Notes under the pieces: model-generated
The model's input: only the letters and a program-made list of their open reading frames with translations
Database searches by the model: none
What the model was told of the DNA's origin: nothing
Program-made: the position numbers and the translations under genes
Shown: positions 10,388 through 19,329 of the stretch, in pieces
How positions within the stretch are numbered: the first letter of the stretch is position 1
Layout of the letters: each line of letters starts with the position of its first letter
Source of the DNA: Bacteroidales bacterium
GTDB lineage: Bacteria > Bacteroidota > Bacteroidia > Bacteroidales > F082
Reading direction: 5' to 3'
Length of the DNA stretch: 49,211 bases
Assembly: GCA_017645245.1 (NCBI GenBank)
Contig: JAGCPG010000037.1
Location: forward strand, 1 to 49,211

Positions 10388-11983
10388 ATGAGAATCAATA
10401 AATTATTTTTATTATTTGCATTATTTTGTTTTTGTGGTTTGTACAATAATATAAATGCACAAAGAAACTCCCAACTCAACTCCCAAAAACTCGGCACTAC
10501 CCTATATTTGATCGACAACTTTTATGTGGACACAGTCAACACCGACAAAGTAACGGAGGAAGCCATCATCGCCGCCTTGAAAGAGCTCGACCCACACTCC
10601 GCCTACATCTCGAAGAATGACGTGGAAAAGACCAACGAGCCGCTAGTTGGCAGTTTCGAGGGCATCGGAGTGACCTTCCAACTGATCCGCGACACCATCA
10701 CCGTCATCGGTCCCGTGCCGGGAGGTCCTTCGGAGAGGGTCGGAATCATGGCGGGCGACAAGTTCCTCAAGATCGACGGAGAGGACGCTTTCGGAAAAAA
10801 GGTGAATAACGAATACGTTCAGAAGCATCTTCGCGGCAAAAAAGGCACCAAGGTCACCGTGAGCGTAAAACGGGGCAACGATCCAGAACTCATTGATTTT
10901 GAAATTATTCGTGACAAGATCCCGTTAAACAGCATCAATGCGGCGTTCATGATGGACAAGAACGTCGGATACATCAAACTGGACCGTTTTGCCCAGGATT
11001 CCGACAAGGAATTCAAGGATGCCATGGAGAAGCTCAGAGGCCAGGGCATGAATGCCTTGATCCTTGACCTGCGCAACAACGGAGGAGGTTACCTGAACAC
11101 CGCCATCGACATGGTAGACGAGTTCTTGAAAGCCGACCAGCTGATCGTCTATACCGAAGGTCTCCGCTCGCCTAGGCAGGAATGGAGAAGCACTGACAAA
11201 GGCTCCTTCACCGAAGGCAAACTCATCGTGCTGATTGACGAGGGATCGGCCTCAGCCAGCGAGATCCTTTCAGGCGCCATCCAAGACCACGACCGTGGCG
11301 TCGTCATCGGCCGCCGTTCCTTCGGCAAAGGCTTGGTGCAACGCCCTTTCAACCTGCCCGACGGCTCCATGATCCGTCTCACCACCTCGCGCTATCATAC
11401 CCCTTCGGGACGCTGCATCCAACGACCCTACGAGAAGGGCGTCGAAGAGTATGCCAAAGAGTTGAACAAACGTTTGGAACACGGCGAATACTTCCATGCC
11501 GACAGCATCCATTTCCCTGATTCCCTGAAGTTTAAGACAGATAACGGTCGCACCGTCTATGGCGGAGGCGGCATTATGCCCGACCTCTTCATGCCCATCG
11601 ACACCAGCTACAACAGCAAGCTCTACACCAACCTTGTCAGAAAAGGCCTGTTCAACAAATACACCGTGGATTACGCCATGGCCCACCGCGATGAGGTCAA
11701 GGCTGCCTACCCCGAATTCAGCCAATTCAATAAAAAATTCCAAATCACCGATGCGATGATCGAGGAATTTAAAAAAGTGGCGCAAGACGAAAAGGTGGAA
11801 TGGAATGACGAACAATACGCCCGCTCCGAAAAATACGTTAAGCTACAGCTTAAAGCATTGATTGCCAGAAATGTATGGGATCAGCAGCAGTACTATGAGG
11901 TCACTCTGACCGAAGACCCAACCATCTCCAAAGCATTGGAAGTGATCGGCGACAACAAGCAATATAAGAAGTTGTTGCGCTGA
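10388..11983 (+). CDS. S41-family C-terminal processing protease, 531 aa
   Basis: Periplasmic Ser/Lys protease of the CtpA/Tsp type. An N-terminal signal peptide (LFLLFALFCFCGLYNNINAQ) is followed by a PDZ domain (about 80-170: GIGVTFQLI, VPGGPSERVGIMAGD) and the catalytic domain. The catalytic serine is probably Ser289 in GSASASEI and the general base Lys314 in SFGKGLVQ; the 25-residue spacing equals that of E. coli Tsp (430 and 455). Substrates are usually mis-tailed or regulated envelope proteins. Last gene of the operon beginning at 7090. Confidence 0.94.
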   Translation: MRINKLFLLFALFCFCGLYNNINAQRNSQLNSQKLGTTLYLIDNFYVDTVNTDKVTEEAIIAALKELDPHSAYISKNDVEKTNEPLVGSFEGIGVTFQLIRDTITVIGPVPGGPSERVGIMAGDKFLKIDGEDAFGKKVNNEYVQKHLRGKKGTKVTVSVKRGNDPELIDFEIIRDKIPLNSINAAFMMDKNVGYIKLDRFAQDSDKEFKDAMEKLRGQGMNALILDLRNNGGGYLNTAIDMVDEFLKADQLIVYTEGLRSPRQEWRSTDKGSFTEGKLIVLIDEGSASASEILSGAIQDHDRGVVIGRRSFGKGLVQRPFNLPDGSMIRLTTSRYHTPSGRCIQRPYEKGVEEYAKELNKRLEHGEYFHADSIHFPDSLKFKTDNGRTVYGGGGIMPDLFMPIDTSYNSKLYTNLVRKGLFNKYTVDYAMAHRDEVKAAYPEFSQFNKKFQITDAMIEEFKKVAQDEKVEWNDEQYARSEKYVKLQLKALIARNVWDQQQYYEVTLTEDPTISKALEVIGDNKQYKKLLR

Positions 11984-12017
11984 CATTTACGGCGTTTTTA
12001 ACATTTTTTATAAGAAA

Positions 12018-12050
12018 AATCTCTTATTTTACACCTTAATATAAGAGATT
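12018..12050. repeat. Perfect 10-bp inverted repeat before the first C25 peptidase
   Basis: AATCTCTTAT (12018-12027) and ATAAGAGATT (12041-12050) are exact inverted copies with a 13-base spacer. The right arm ends 5 bases before the -7 box at 12056. It could terminate the upstream operon (the following sequence is AT-rich but has no clear T-run) or be an operator over the peptidase promoter. Confidence 0.6.
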
Positions 12051-12055
12051 ATTAT

Positions 12056-12063
12056 TACCTTTG
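12056..12063 (+). promoter_or_regulatory. Predicted -7 box for the C25 peptidase block
   Basis: TACCTTTG, a full TAnnTTTG match. The ATG is 79 bases downstream, so this transcript would have a much longer leader than the others in the window. Confidence 0.55.
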
Positions 12064-12142
12064 GAGCCGTTTTTAAAGATAATATCTATTGATTATTAAT
12101 AATTTTTTAAACAATTTCATTAACTAACACTAACAACAACAA

Positions 12143-15100
12143 ATGAAAAGAGTCAGTTTACTCACGTTGGCAGTCCTCCTTATTGGAACACTGTTCAACA
12201 CTCAGGTGATGGCCCAAGGCCGCATCAACCTGAACGCCGCTAAAACAACTCAGGAATGCAGAAACGTCAAGCTCGACGGTTTCTCCGCATCATTCTCCTA
12301 CAGCTCCATCGAGAGCCAAGATGTGAACACCGAGAAGGGTGTTTTCTCCGTCCTTAACATGGGCAACTCCATCGCCGCCGGCAATATCGGCGATCCTCAG
12401 GTGCTTGTTACCCGTGAACTCATTGCCGTTCCTTTCGGCGCAACCCCAGTGGTGAATGTCAAGAGCTACACCGTTGAGGAATACAACCTTGCCGACTTTG
12501 GCATCAACAGGCTTTATCCCCAACAGCCTTCACAGAGCAAGAGCGAGAAAGATGTGAAATTCGCTTACAACGAGTCAGCTTACGCAGCCAAAGGTTTCGA
12601 CGAGAGTCGCCCGATCGCTGAGGTTACCGTGATGGGTACCATGCGTGGCGTTCAAATTGGCGCTCTGCAGCTCAACACCCTGAGATACAATGCTTCGAGC
12701 AACACCATCCGCGTTTACAACAACGTCGAAGTGGAAGTTTCATTCCAGGATGCCGACCTCGCACTGACTGAACAGACTTTGGTCAACACCTACAGCCCCT
12801 ACTTCAGAACCGCTTATTCAGCCTTGTTCAACAACAGAGCCATCCTCGACGTCTACGACGATCACCCGGACCTCTGGGCTGTCCCGGTTAAGATTTTGGT
12901 TGTTGCCAACCGTATGTTTGAAGACGCCATGCAGCCTTGGCTCACCTGGAAGACCGAAAAGGGCTTCTACATGGATGTCAACTACACTGACGAAATCGGC
13001 ACCAGCGCTTCAGCCATCAAGACCTTCATCACCAACAAGTACAACGAAGGTGTTGCTGAAGGCCAGGCTCCTACTTTCCTTATCATCGTTGGCGACAACG
13101 GCCAGGTTCCCGCTTCACAGACCGGTTCCGCTTCGCACTGCGTGACCGACCTTTATTACTATGCTGTTGACGGTGGTCCAAGCGACTACTTTGCAGATAT
13201 GTACCACAGCCGTTTCACCTGCGAATCCGTTGCCGAATTTGAAATTGTACGTGACAAGTCTTTGATGTATGAGCAATACACCATGCCGGATCCTTCCTAC
13301 CTCGGCAACACCCTTCTTATTGCAGGTTGGGATGCCACTTGGAACCCGAAAGACGGTAAACCCACCATCCAGTATGCTTTGAACTACTATTACAATGCAG
13401 AACACGGCTTCAACACTGTTTACAACTGGCTTGAGCAGCCTTACACCGGCTGCTATGACCCGATGAACACCGGCGTCAACTTCGTGAACTACACTGCTCA
13501 CGGCAGCAACACCAGCTGGGCTGACCCGAGCTTCACCAACAGCAATGTCAACCAACTGACTAACCAAGACAAGTACTTCTGGGCTATGGGTAACTGCTGC
13601 CAGGCTGCTGACTGGGGTATCTCAGGTAAATGCTTGGGTGAGGCTTTCATCATTGCTCCCAACAAGGGCGCTTTCGCTTACATCGGCTCCTGCCCGAGCT
13701 CCTACTGGTATGAGGACTACTACTTCGCAGTAGGTGCAACCCACACCTTCTATGCTCCGCCTACCTACGAAGAATCATCCATGGGATGCTATGATGCCCA
13801 ATTCCAGGATGACTTCAACAGCCTTTCTGCCGTTCCGTTTGTCGGCAACCTCGCTGTAGCTTATTCACATGCTAACGGTTACGATGGCAGCGTTTCCGAC
13901 CAGTACTACTGGGAATCCTACCACGTCCTCGGCGATGGTTCCATCTGCCCCTATCACGTGAATCCTATCGAGAACACCGTTTCTCACATGCCAACCCTTC
14001 CTATCGGCATGGACTTCTACACTGTGGCAGCTGATCCAGGTTCATACGTTGGTATCTCCAAGGACGGCGTTCTCTACGGTGCTGGTGAAATCGGCGAAGA
14101 AGGCACTGCCGACATCCCGATCACTCCTATCACCTCTGGCGGCGACGTCAAGATCGTTGTGACCCATCCTCAGCGTCAACCCTATGTCGCCACCGTTCCC
14201 GCCGCTTCCATGACAGGCGCATACGTGGCCGTTGATTCATACGCCCTGAACGCTGATCAAGCCAACTATGGCGAGACCATCGACATGGACGTCACCTTGA
14301 AGAACGTTGGCACTCTGGCTTCTGGCGCCATCACCGCCACCCTTACCACCGAATGTGAGTATGTTGAGATCCTGAACGGTGTAGGCACTTTGGCTGCCCT
14401 CAATCCTGACGAACTTGGCAACATCAATGTCTTCCAGTTTGCCGTTGCCGAAAACGTTCCTGACAAGACCAAGGCCCAATTCGTGCTTGAAGTTACCGAC
14501 GGCACAGACACTTGGAACGCCAATATCTACATTACACTCCACGCTCCAGTTCTCCAGTTTGAAGCAGTTGAGCAGACCGACAGCAATGTGACATTTACAT
14601 TCAAGAACGCTGGTACAGCTCCATTCTATGGCGGTACATTGAACATCACAAGCTGCTCACCAGACCTCGTGTTCAATCCTGAGACCTTGGTTGTTGAGGC
14701 TGTCGTCGAAGGTGGCGAATTGCTCGATATCACAACTGAATACACAGTTGACCCAAGTGTTGAACTTGGCACAACATTCGAGGTTGCATACGACTTCACA
14801 ACTGGTCTCTTCGAGATTGAAGACATCTTCGTTTTGAGCTATGGTGATATCATGGAAGACTTCGAGTCAGGCACTTGGGGTGAAAACTGGACACAGAGTT
14901 CACAATATGCATGGACAATCACAAACGGTGGTCCTAGAGGAACAAAGTGCGCTAAGTCAACCAACAACGGCATAAACAGCTCAGAAGGCTACTGCGTGTT
15001 GACAGTTGATGTTCTCGCAGCTGGTGAGTTGACATTCATGTACAAGGTGTCATCAGAGCAGAACTACGACAAACTCCACTTCTACATGGACAACCAGGAG

Positions 15101-15760
15101 AAGGGTACATGGTCAGGCACAGTTGACTGGACAGAGTTTGTGCAGCCTGTGACAGTTGGTCAGCACACCTTCAAGTGGAGCTACTCCAAGGATAGCTCAG
15201 TGAGCAGCGGCGACGACTGCGGTTACATCGATGACATCAAGTTCCCGCCTGTCAATGTGATTGCCTTCATCAATCCTGCCACTGACCTCACCTACGAAGT
15301 CTCTGGTCACAACGTGACTCTCAACTGGGTTGCTTCTTCAGACGCTGAATCTTACACTTTGAAACGCGACGGCGAAACCATTGGTAACGTCACCACAACC
15401 ACCTTCGAAGACGAAATCGAAGAAAGCGGCATCTACAAGTATTCAGTTTACGCCGTTAACGCCAACGGTGCCATGTCTGCTCCGGTCAGCGTGCTGGTTG
15501 AAATGGATTACACCGGTGTTGCTGAAAACCAAAACGCCAACATCAACGTTTATCCTAACCCCGCCAACGATGTGTTGACCATCAACGTCAACTCCAACAA
15601 CTTTAAGTATCAGCTCATCAACAGCCTCGGCCAAGTGGTCCGCAGCGGCAACGCCAGCAACAAGGCCGTCATCAAAGTCGGTGACCTCAACAAGGGCATC
15701 TACTTCCTGAACATCAACGCAGGCAACCAGGTCAGCGTCCAGAAGGTTGTTGTTGAATAA
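12143..15760 (+). CDS. Gingipain-like C25 cysteine peptidase with T9SS tail, 1205 aa
   Basis: Secreted peptidase. A signal peptide (to about residue 24, VMAQ) is followed by a propeptide and the C25 catalytic domain. The catalytic His is H453 in TAHGSNTSW and the nucleophile most likely C486 in MGNCCQ; the 33-residue spacing equals that of RgpB of Porphyromonas (His440, Cys473). C485 is also present. Ig-like modules follow, then a jellyroll-like segment (DFESGTWGENW), a fibronectin-III-like domain (NVTLNWVASSDAESYTLKRDG) and a type A T9SS sorting domain (INVYPNPANDVLTI to KVVVE). Substrate specificity cannot be read. Codon use changes inside 14580-15180. Confidence 0.92.
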   Translation: MKRVSLLTLAVLLIGTLFNTQVMAQGRINLNAAKTTQECRNVKLDGFSASFSYSSIESQDVNTEKGVFSVLNMGNSIAAGNIGDPQVLVTRELIAVPFGATPVVNVKSYTVEEYNLADFGINRLYPQQPSQSKSEKDVKFAYNESAYAAKGFDESRPIAEVTVMGTMRGVQIGALQLNTLRYNASSNTIRVYNNVEVEVSFQDADLALTEQTLVNTYSPYFRTAYSALFNNRAILDVYDDHPDLWAVPVKILVVANRMFEDAMQPWLTWKTEKGFYMDVNYTDEIGTSASAIKTFITNKYNEGVAEGQAPTFLIIVGDNGQVPASQTGSASHCVTDLYYYAVDGGPSDYFADMYHSRFTCESVAEFEIVRDKSLMYEQYTMPDPSYLGNTLLIAGWDATWNPKDGKPTIQYALNYYYNAEHGFNTVYNWLEQPYTGCYDPMNTGVNFVNYTAHGSNTSWADPSFTNSNVNQLTNQDKYFWAMGNCCQAADWGISGKCLGEAFIIAPNKGAFAYIGSCPSSYWYEDYYFAVGATHTFYAPPTYEESSMGCYDAQFQDDFNSLSAVPFVGNLAVAYSHANGYDGSVSDQYYWESYHVLGDGSICPYHVNPIENTVSHMPTLPIGMDFYTVAADPGSYVGISKDGVLYGAGEIGEEGTADIPITPITSGGDVKIVVTHPQRQPYVATVPAASMTGAYVAVDSYALNADQANYGETIDMDVTLKNVGTLASGAITATLTTECEYVEILNGVGTLAALNPDELGNINVFQFAVAENVPDKTKAQFVLEVTDGTDTWNANIYITLHAPVLQFEAVEQTDSNVTFTFKNAGTAPFYGGTLNITSCSPDLVFNPETLVVEAVVEGGELLDITTEYTVDPSVELGTTFEVAYDFTTGLFEIEDIFVLSYGDIMEDFESGTWGENWTQSSQYAWTITNGGPRGTKCAKSTNNGINSSEGYCVLTVDVLAAGELTFMYKVSSEQNYDKLHFYMDNQEKGTWSGTVDWTEFVQPVTVGQHTFKWSYSKDSSVSSGDDCGYIDDIKFPPVNVIAFINPATDLTYEVSGHNVTLNWVASSDAESYTLKRDGETIGNVTTTTFEDEIEESGIYKYSVYAVNANGAMSAPVSVLVEMDYTGVAENQNANINVYPNPANDVLTINVNSNNFKYQLINSLGQVVRSGNASNKAVIKVGDLNKGIYFLNINAGNQVSVQKVVVE

Positions 15761-15806
15761 TACATTGAAAACACCTTAAATAATTAAATAACAACTCGAT
15801 TAAAAA

Positions 15807-18800
15807 ATGAAAAGAAGCTTGTTAATACTGCTGGCCCTCCTCTTGGTTGGAAGCGGCTTTGCACAAAAAGCTCCGACGACCAAGTTGATCTCCAGTTCCG
15901 AGAATCGCATCGTCGTCAACTTCCAGCTCAATGGTTACAGCACCATTAGAGTTCAGACCCCTAGAGGAGAACAGTTCGTGGTTACTGCTCCGGACATGGC
16001 AACAACGCTTGATGCCGGCGCCCCTGAGCTCCCCATGTTCCCCATCCCTGCCATCATCGGCGACTTGGCTGAGATGACCGTCAACGTCATCGATGCTCAG
16101 TACACGGATGTCAACAACATCGACATCGCTCCTTCCAAAGGTAACATCAGCCGTCAGGTCAACCCTGCCGACGTGCCTTTCACCTACGGTGCCATGTATG
16201 ATGAGAACGCTTTCTATCCGGCAGCTCAGGCTACCCTTGAAGCGCCTTACATCCTCCGCGATTTCCGTGGCCAGAACATCATGGTTCATCCCTTCGCTTT
16301 CAATCCTCAGACCCACACTCTGCGTGTCTATGAGAACCTGACCATTGAAATGGTAAAGGTGAGCGACAACGGCGAGAACCCCAAGGCTGCCCGCAAGAGC
16401 AACACCATCAAGGTCAGCCCCGAGCAGAAGGGTGCCTACGCACACCGCTTCATCAACTTCACCGAAGCCACCAAGGCTTATCCTTTCGTGACTGACAACG
16501 GTGAAATGCTGATCATCTGCGCCGATCCTTACATGGCTGGCATGGAAGAACTCGTGACCTGGAAGAACATCTCTGGCCGTCCTACCACCATGGTGAGCGT
16601 CACTGAAGCCGGTGGCAACAACGACACCCAGATCAAGAACTACATCAACAGCTACTACACCAATCCTCAGCACAATCTTGCTTTTGTGCTGTTGGTTGGT
16701 GACTATGCCGACCTCACTCCTCACGTCCTTGGCCAGGAACGTTCCGACAACTGGTTCGGCCAACTCGAAGGCACTGACCACTATCCGGAAGTCTTTATCG
16801 GCCGTTTCTCGGTCCAGACCGATGAACAAGTGGCCACTCACGTCAACAAGGTGATTGGCTACGAGCGTGACGTTGAAGCCGATATTACTTGGGGTGACAA
16901 AGGTTTGGGTATCGGTTACATCGGTGCCGGTTCCGGTCACTACGGCGAAGACGACTACCAGCACATCGACTTGATCCGTGATACGCTGTTGCACTACACC
17001 TATAACACCGTGACCGAGCTTCACGGTGGCGGCGGCGGTGCCAGCACCACTTCCATCAGCAACACTATTAATCAAGGTGTCGGTATCATCAACTACTGCA
17101 ACCATGGTTCAGAAACCAGCTGGGGTGTTGCCAACTACAGCACCAGTAACGTGCACGCCTTGACCAATGACAACATGTTGCCTATCGTTTGGTCAGTGGC
17201 TTGCTTGAACGGCAAGTTCAACTACGGTTCCGAGTGCTTTGCTGAGGCTTGGATGCGTGCTACCGACAACTCCACCGGTGCTCCCACCGGAGCCGTCGGC
17301 GGTATGTTCTCCTGGATGTCACAGCCTTGGGTTCCCCCAATGTATGGCCAGGATGAAATGGTTGACATCTTGACTGAATGGAGAAGCGTTGACCAATTCT
17401 ATCACACCTTGGGTGGTGCCTCATTGAACGGTAACATGAGCGTTATCGACAAGTCAGGCTCAAGCGGTTATGACACCCACGACACCTGGATCCTCTTCGG
17501 AGACCCGTCAATGATGGTGAGAACCGCCAATCCCACTGAGATGGATGTGACCGTTACCCCTGCCGCTCCTATGATCGGTACGGGCACCCTCTCCATTTCC
17601 ACTGACGCCACTTGCGGCGTTGCCACCCTTTCGAAGGACGGCGAAGTGCTCGCATCAGGCCAGCTGGTTGATGGCGATGTTGAGCTCAATTTCACTCCGT
17701 TCGACAATGTTGGCACCTACGACCTCATCATCATGGGTTACAACAAGGTGACCTACAGAGGTACGCTTGAAGTCCTTCCCGCTGAAGGCGCTTACGTCTC
17801 TGTTGACGCTTTCACTCCTGGCAACGTGCCGACGAGCGAAGAGCAACTGATGAGCATCACTTTCAGGAATGTTGGTGTTGACGCTACAACAGGCACGACA
17901 AACGTTGTCCTTTCAAGCGAAGACACGAACATCACCTTCAACGACAATGAAGGTTCGTTCGGCGTTCTCGCCCCTGATGCAACAATCACTTTGGAAGATG
18001 AATTCTCATTCACCGTTGCCCCTGGCGTGCCTGACGGTACCAAGATCCAGATTGATGTGACCGCCACTTGCGGTTCAAATGTTTGGACTGGCAAAGCCAA
18101 GATCACCGTGGGCGCTCCCATCGTGGTGTTCGACAGCTTCCTTGGCGGTGGCGGCTTTACCCCTGGTGAAGCTCTTAATGTCATTGCCAACTTCAGGAAT
18201 GACGGCCACTACATGGCTACCAACGCTATCGTGACTGTTTCAACTACCAGCCCATACGTCACCTTTACCGACGACACCTTCGAGATTGGAACCATCGATT
18301 CCGAAAGCACCAGTGCTGCCGTGTTCAACTTCACCATCGCTGAAACTTGCCCCACCACTGAGGTAATCAACCTTGAATTCACCTTGGTCGCCGACAATGA
18401 AGTGATGGCCACTGGCTCAGGCAACCTGAAAAACACCTGCAACGTGGTGTTCAACCTCGTTGACTCCTACGGTGACGGCTGGAACGGCAACCAGTTGACT
18501 GTTTCTTTCAGTGACGGCACTCCTTCCCAAAACCTCACCATCAGCAGCGGCAGCTCAGCTACCTACACGCTTGAAATCGGTATCGGCGTCCATGTGACCT
18601 TAGGATGGATCACCGGTTCATACACCTCCGAATGTTCATTCACCGTGGCTTACGAAGGTGGCGACCAAATCACCTCAGCTTCGAACTTGAGCGGTGGCTA
18701 TAGCTTTGAGTTCGACGTGAACTGCGGTGGCGAACCTATCGTCATCTCGATCGATCCTGTCACCGACCTGGCTGGCGAAGTTGACGTTGTGAACCAGAAT

Positions 18801-19238
18801 GTTACCTTGACTTGGGTGGCTCCTGAATATGCAAAGAGCTATATTGTCAAACGTAACGGTGAAGTCGTTATCAATGGCTTGGTTGGCACCACCTATATTG
18901 ACGAGGATCCTCTCGCACAAGCTACTTACTGTGTGATCGCCGAGTATCCTGGTGGTGACGAATCCGTAGAGGAATGTGTCGAGGTTCTCTATCCTTTGGG
19001 TGTTGAGGAAAGCGAAAGCAACTTCCACATCTATCCCAACCCGGTCAACAGCACCTTGTACATCCAAAGCGGTGACGAGTTCAGCTACTTCATGTTCAAC
19101 GGCATGGGTCAGCAAGTTGCCAACGGCAACGCCAAGGGCACTGCTACCATCAATGTTAGCAACATGACCAAGGGTGTCTACTTCCTGCGCATCACCACAG
19201 GCAATGGCATCTCCACCAAGAAAGTGGTTGTTGAATAA
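15807..19238 (+). CDS. Gingipain-like C25 cysteine peptidase with T9SS tail, 1143 aa
   Basis: Second member of the block. Signal peptide (LLILLALLLVGSGFAQ), propeptide (including PELPMFPIPAIIGD and YGAMYDENAFYP), then the C25 domain with H433 in NYCNHGSETSW and C466 in SVACLNGKF, 33 residues apart as in gingipains. After the catalytic domain come an Ig-like domain, two CARDB-like repeats (SEEQLMSITFRNVGVDA; GEALNVIANFRNDGHYM), a segment VDSYGDGWNGN often seen in secreted Bacteroidota proteins, an Fn3-like domain and the sorting tail (FHIYPNPVNSTLYI to KVVVE). It follows the first gene after 46 bases with no promoter box, so co-transcription is likely. A strong terminator follows. Confidence 0.93.
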   Translation: MKRSLLILLALLLVGSGFAQKAPTTKLISSSENRIVVNFQLNGYSTIRVQTPRGEQFVVTAPDMATTLDAGAPELPMFPIPAIIGDLAEMTVNVIDAQYTDVNNIDIAPSKGNISRQVNPADVPFTYGAMYDENAFYPAAQATLEAPYILRDFRGQNIMVHPFAFNPQTHTLRVYENLTIEMVKVSDNGENPKAARKSNTIKVSPEQKGAYAHRFINFTEATKAYPFVTDNGEMLIICADPYMAGMEELVTWKNISGRPTTMVSVTEAGGNNDTQIKNYINSYYTNPQHNLAFVLLVGDYADLTPHVLGQERSDNWFGQLEGTDHYPEVFIGRFSVQTDEQVATHVNKVIGYERDVEADITWGDKGLGIGYIGAGSGHYGEDDYQHIDLIRDTLLHYTYNTVTELHGGGGGASTTSISNTINQGVGIINYCNHGSETSWGVANYSTSNVHALTNDNMLPIVWSVACLNGKFNYGSECFAEAWMRATDNSTGAPTGAVGGMFSWMSQPWVPPMYGQDEMVDILTEWRSVDQFYHTLGGASLNGNMSVIDKSGSSGYDTHDTWILFGDPSMMVRTANPTEMDVTVTPAAPMIGTGTLSISTDATCGVATLSKDGEVLASGQLVDGDVELNFTPFDNVGTYDLIIMGYNKVTYRGTLEVLPAEGAYVSVDAFTPGNVPTSEEQLMSITFRNVGVDATTGTTNVVLSSEDTNITFNDNEGSFGVLAPDATITLEDEFSFTVAPGVPDGTKIQIDVTATCGSNVWTGKAKITVGAPIVVFDSFLGGGGFTPGEALNVIANFRNDGHYMATNAIVTVSTTSPYVTFTDDTFEIGTIDSESTSAAVFNFTIAETCPTTEVINLEFTLVADNEVMATGSGNLKNTCNVVFNLVDSYGDGWNGNQLTVSFSDGTPSQNLTISSGSSATYTLEIGIGVHVTLGWITGSYTSECSFTVAYEGGDQITSASNLSGGYSFEFDVNCGGEPIVISIDPVTDLAGEVDVVNQNVTLTWVAPEYAKSYIVKRNGEVVINGLVGTTYIDEDPLAQATYCVIAEYPGGDESVEECVEVLYPLGVEESESNFHIYPNPVNSTLYIQSGDEFSYFMFNGMGQQVANGNAKGTATINVSNMTKGVYFLRITTGNGISTKKVVVE

Positions 19239-19260
19239 CAATTATTTTCCATTCGTACGC

Positions 19261-19291
19261 AAAAAATCCCGCCAAATTGGCGGGATTTTTT
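19261..19291 (+). terminator. Intrinsic terminator after the second C25 peptidase
   Basis: A-rich 5' arm AAAAAATCCCGCCA, 3-base loop AAT, arm TGGCGGGA and then seven T: a long G+C-cored hairpin with a U-tract, 22 bases after the stop. The A-run gives it terminator form on both strands. Confidence 0.9.
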
Positions 19292-19299
19292 TATTTTTG
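19292..19299 (+). promoter_or_regulatory. Predicted -7 box for the third C25 peptidase
   Basis: TATTTTTG begins right after the terminator T-run, 30 bases before the ATG at 19330. The third peptidase is thus a separate transcription unit. Confidence 0.6.
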
Positions 19300-19329
19300 C
19301 ACCAATATCATGCAAAAAAAACCATTATC

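Noticed and set aside
15822..17105. 427-codon open frame on the minus strand antisense to the second C25 gene
   Set aside because: Low-complexity V/D/G composition typical of a shadow frame; the plus-strand gene has catalytic and sorting motifs.
19174..19329. Upstream in-frame extension of the third C25 gene
   Set aside because: It would pass through the terminator at 19261-19291 and the promoter, and would bury the signal peptide 52 residues from the start.
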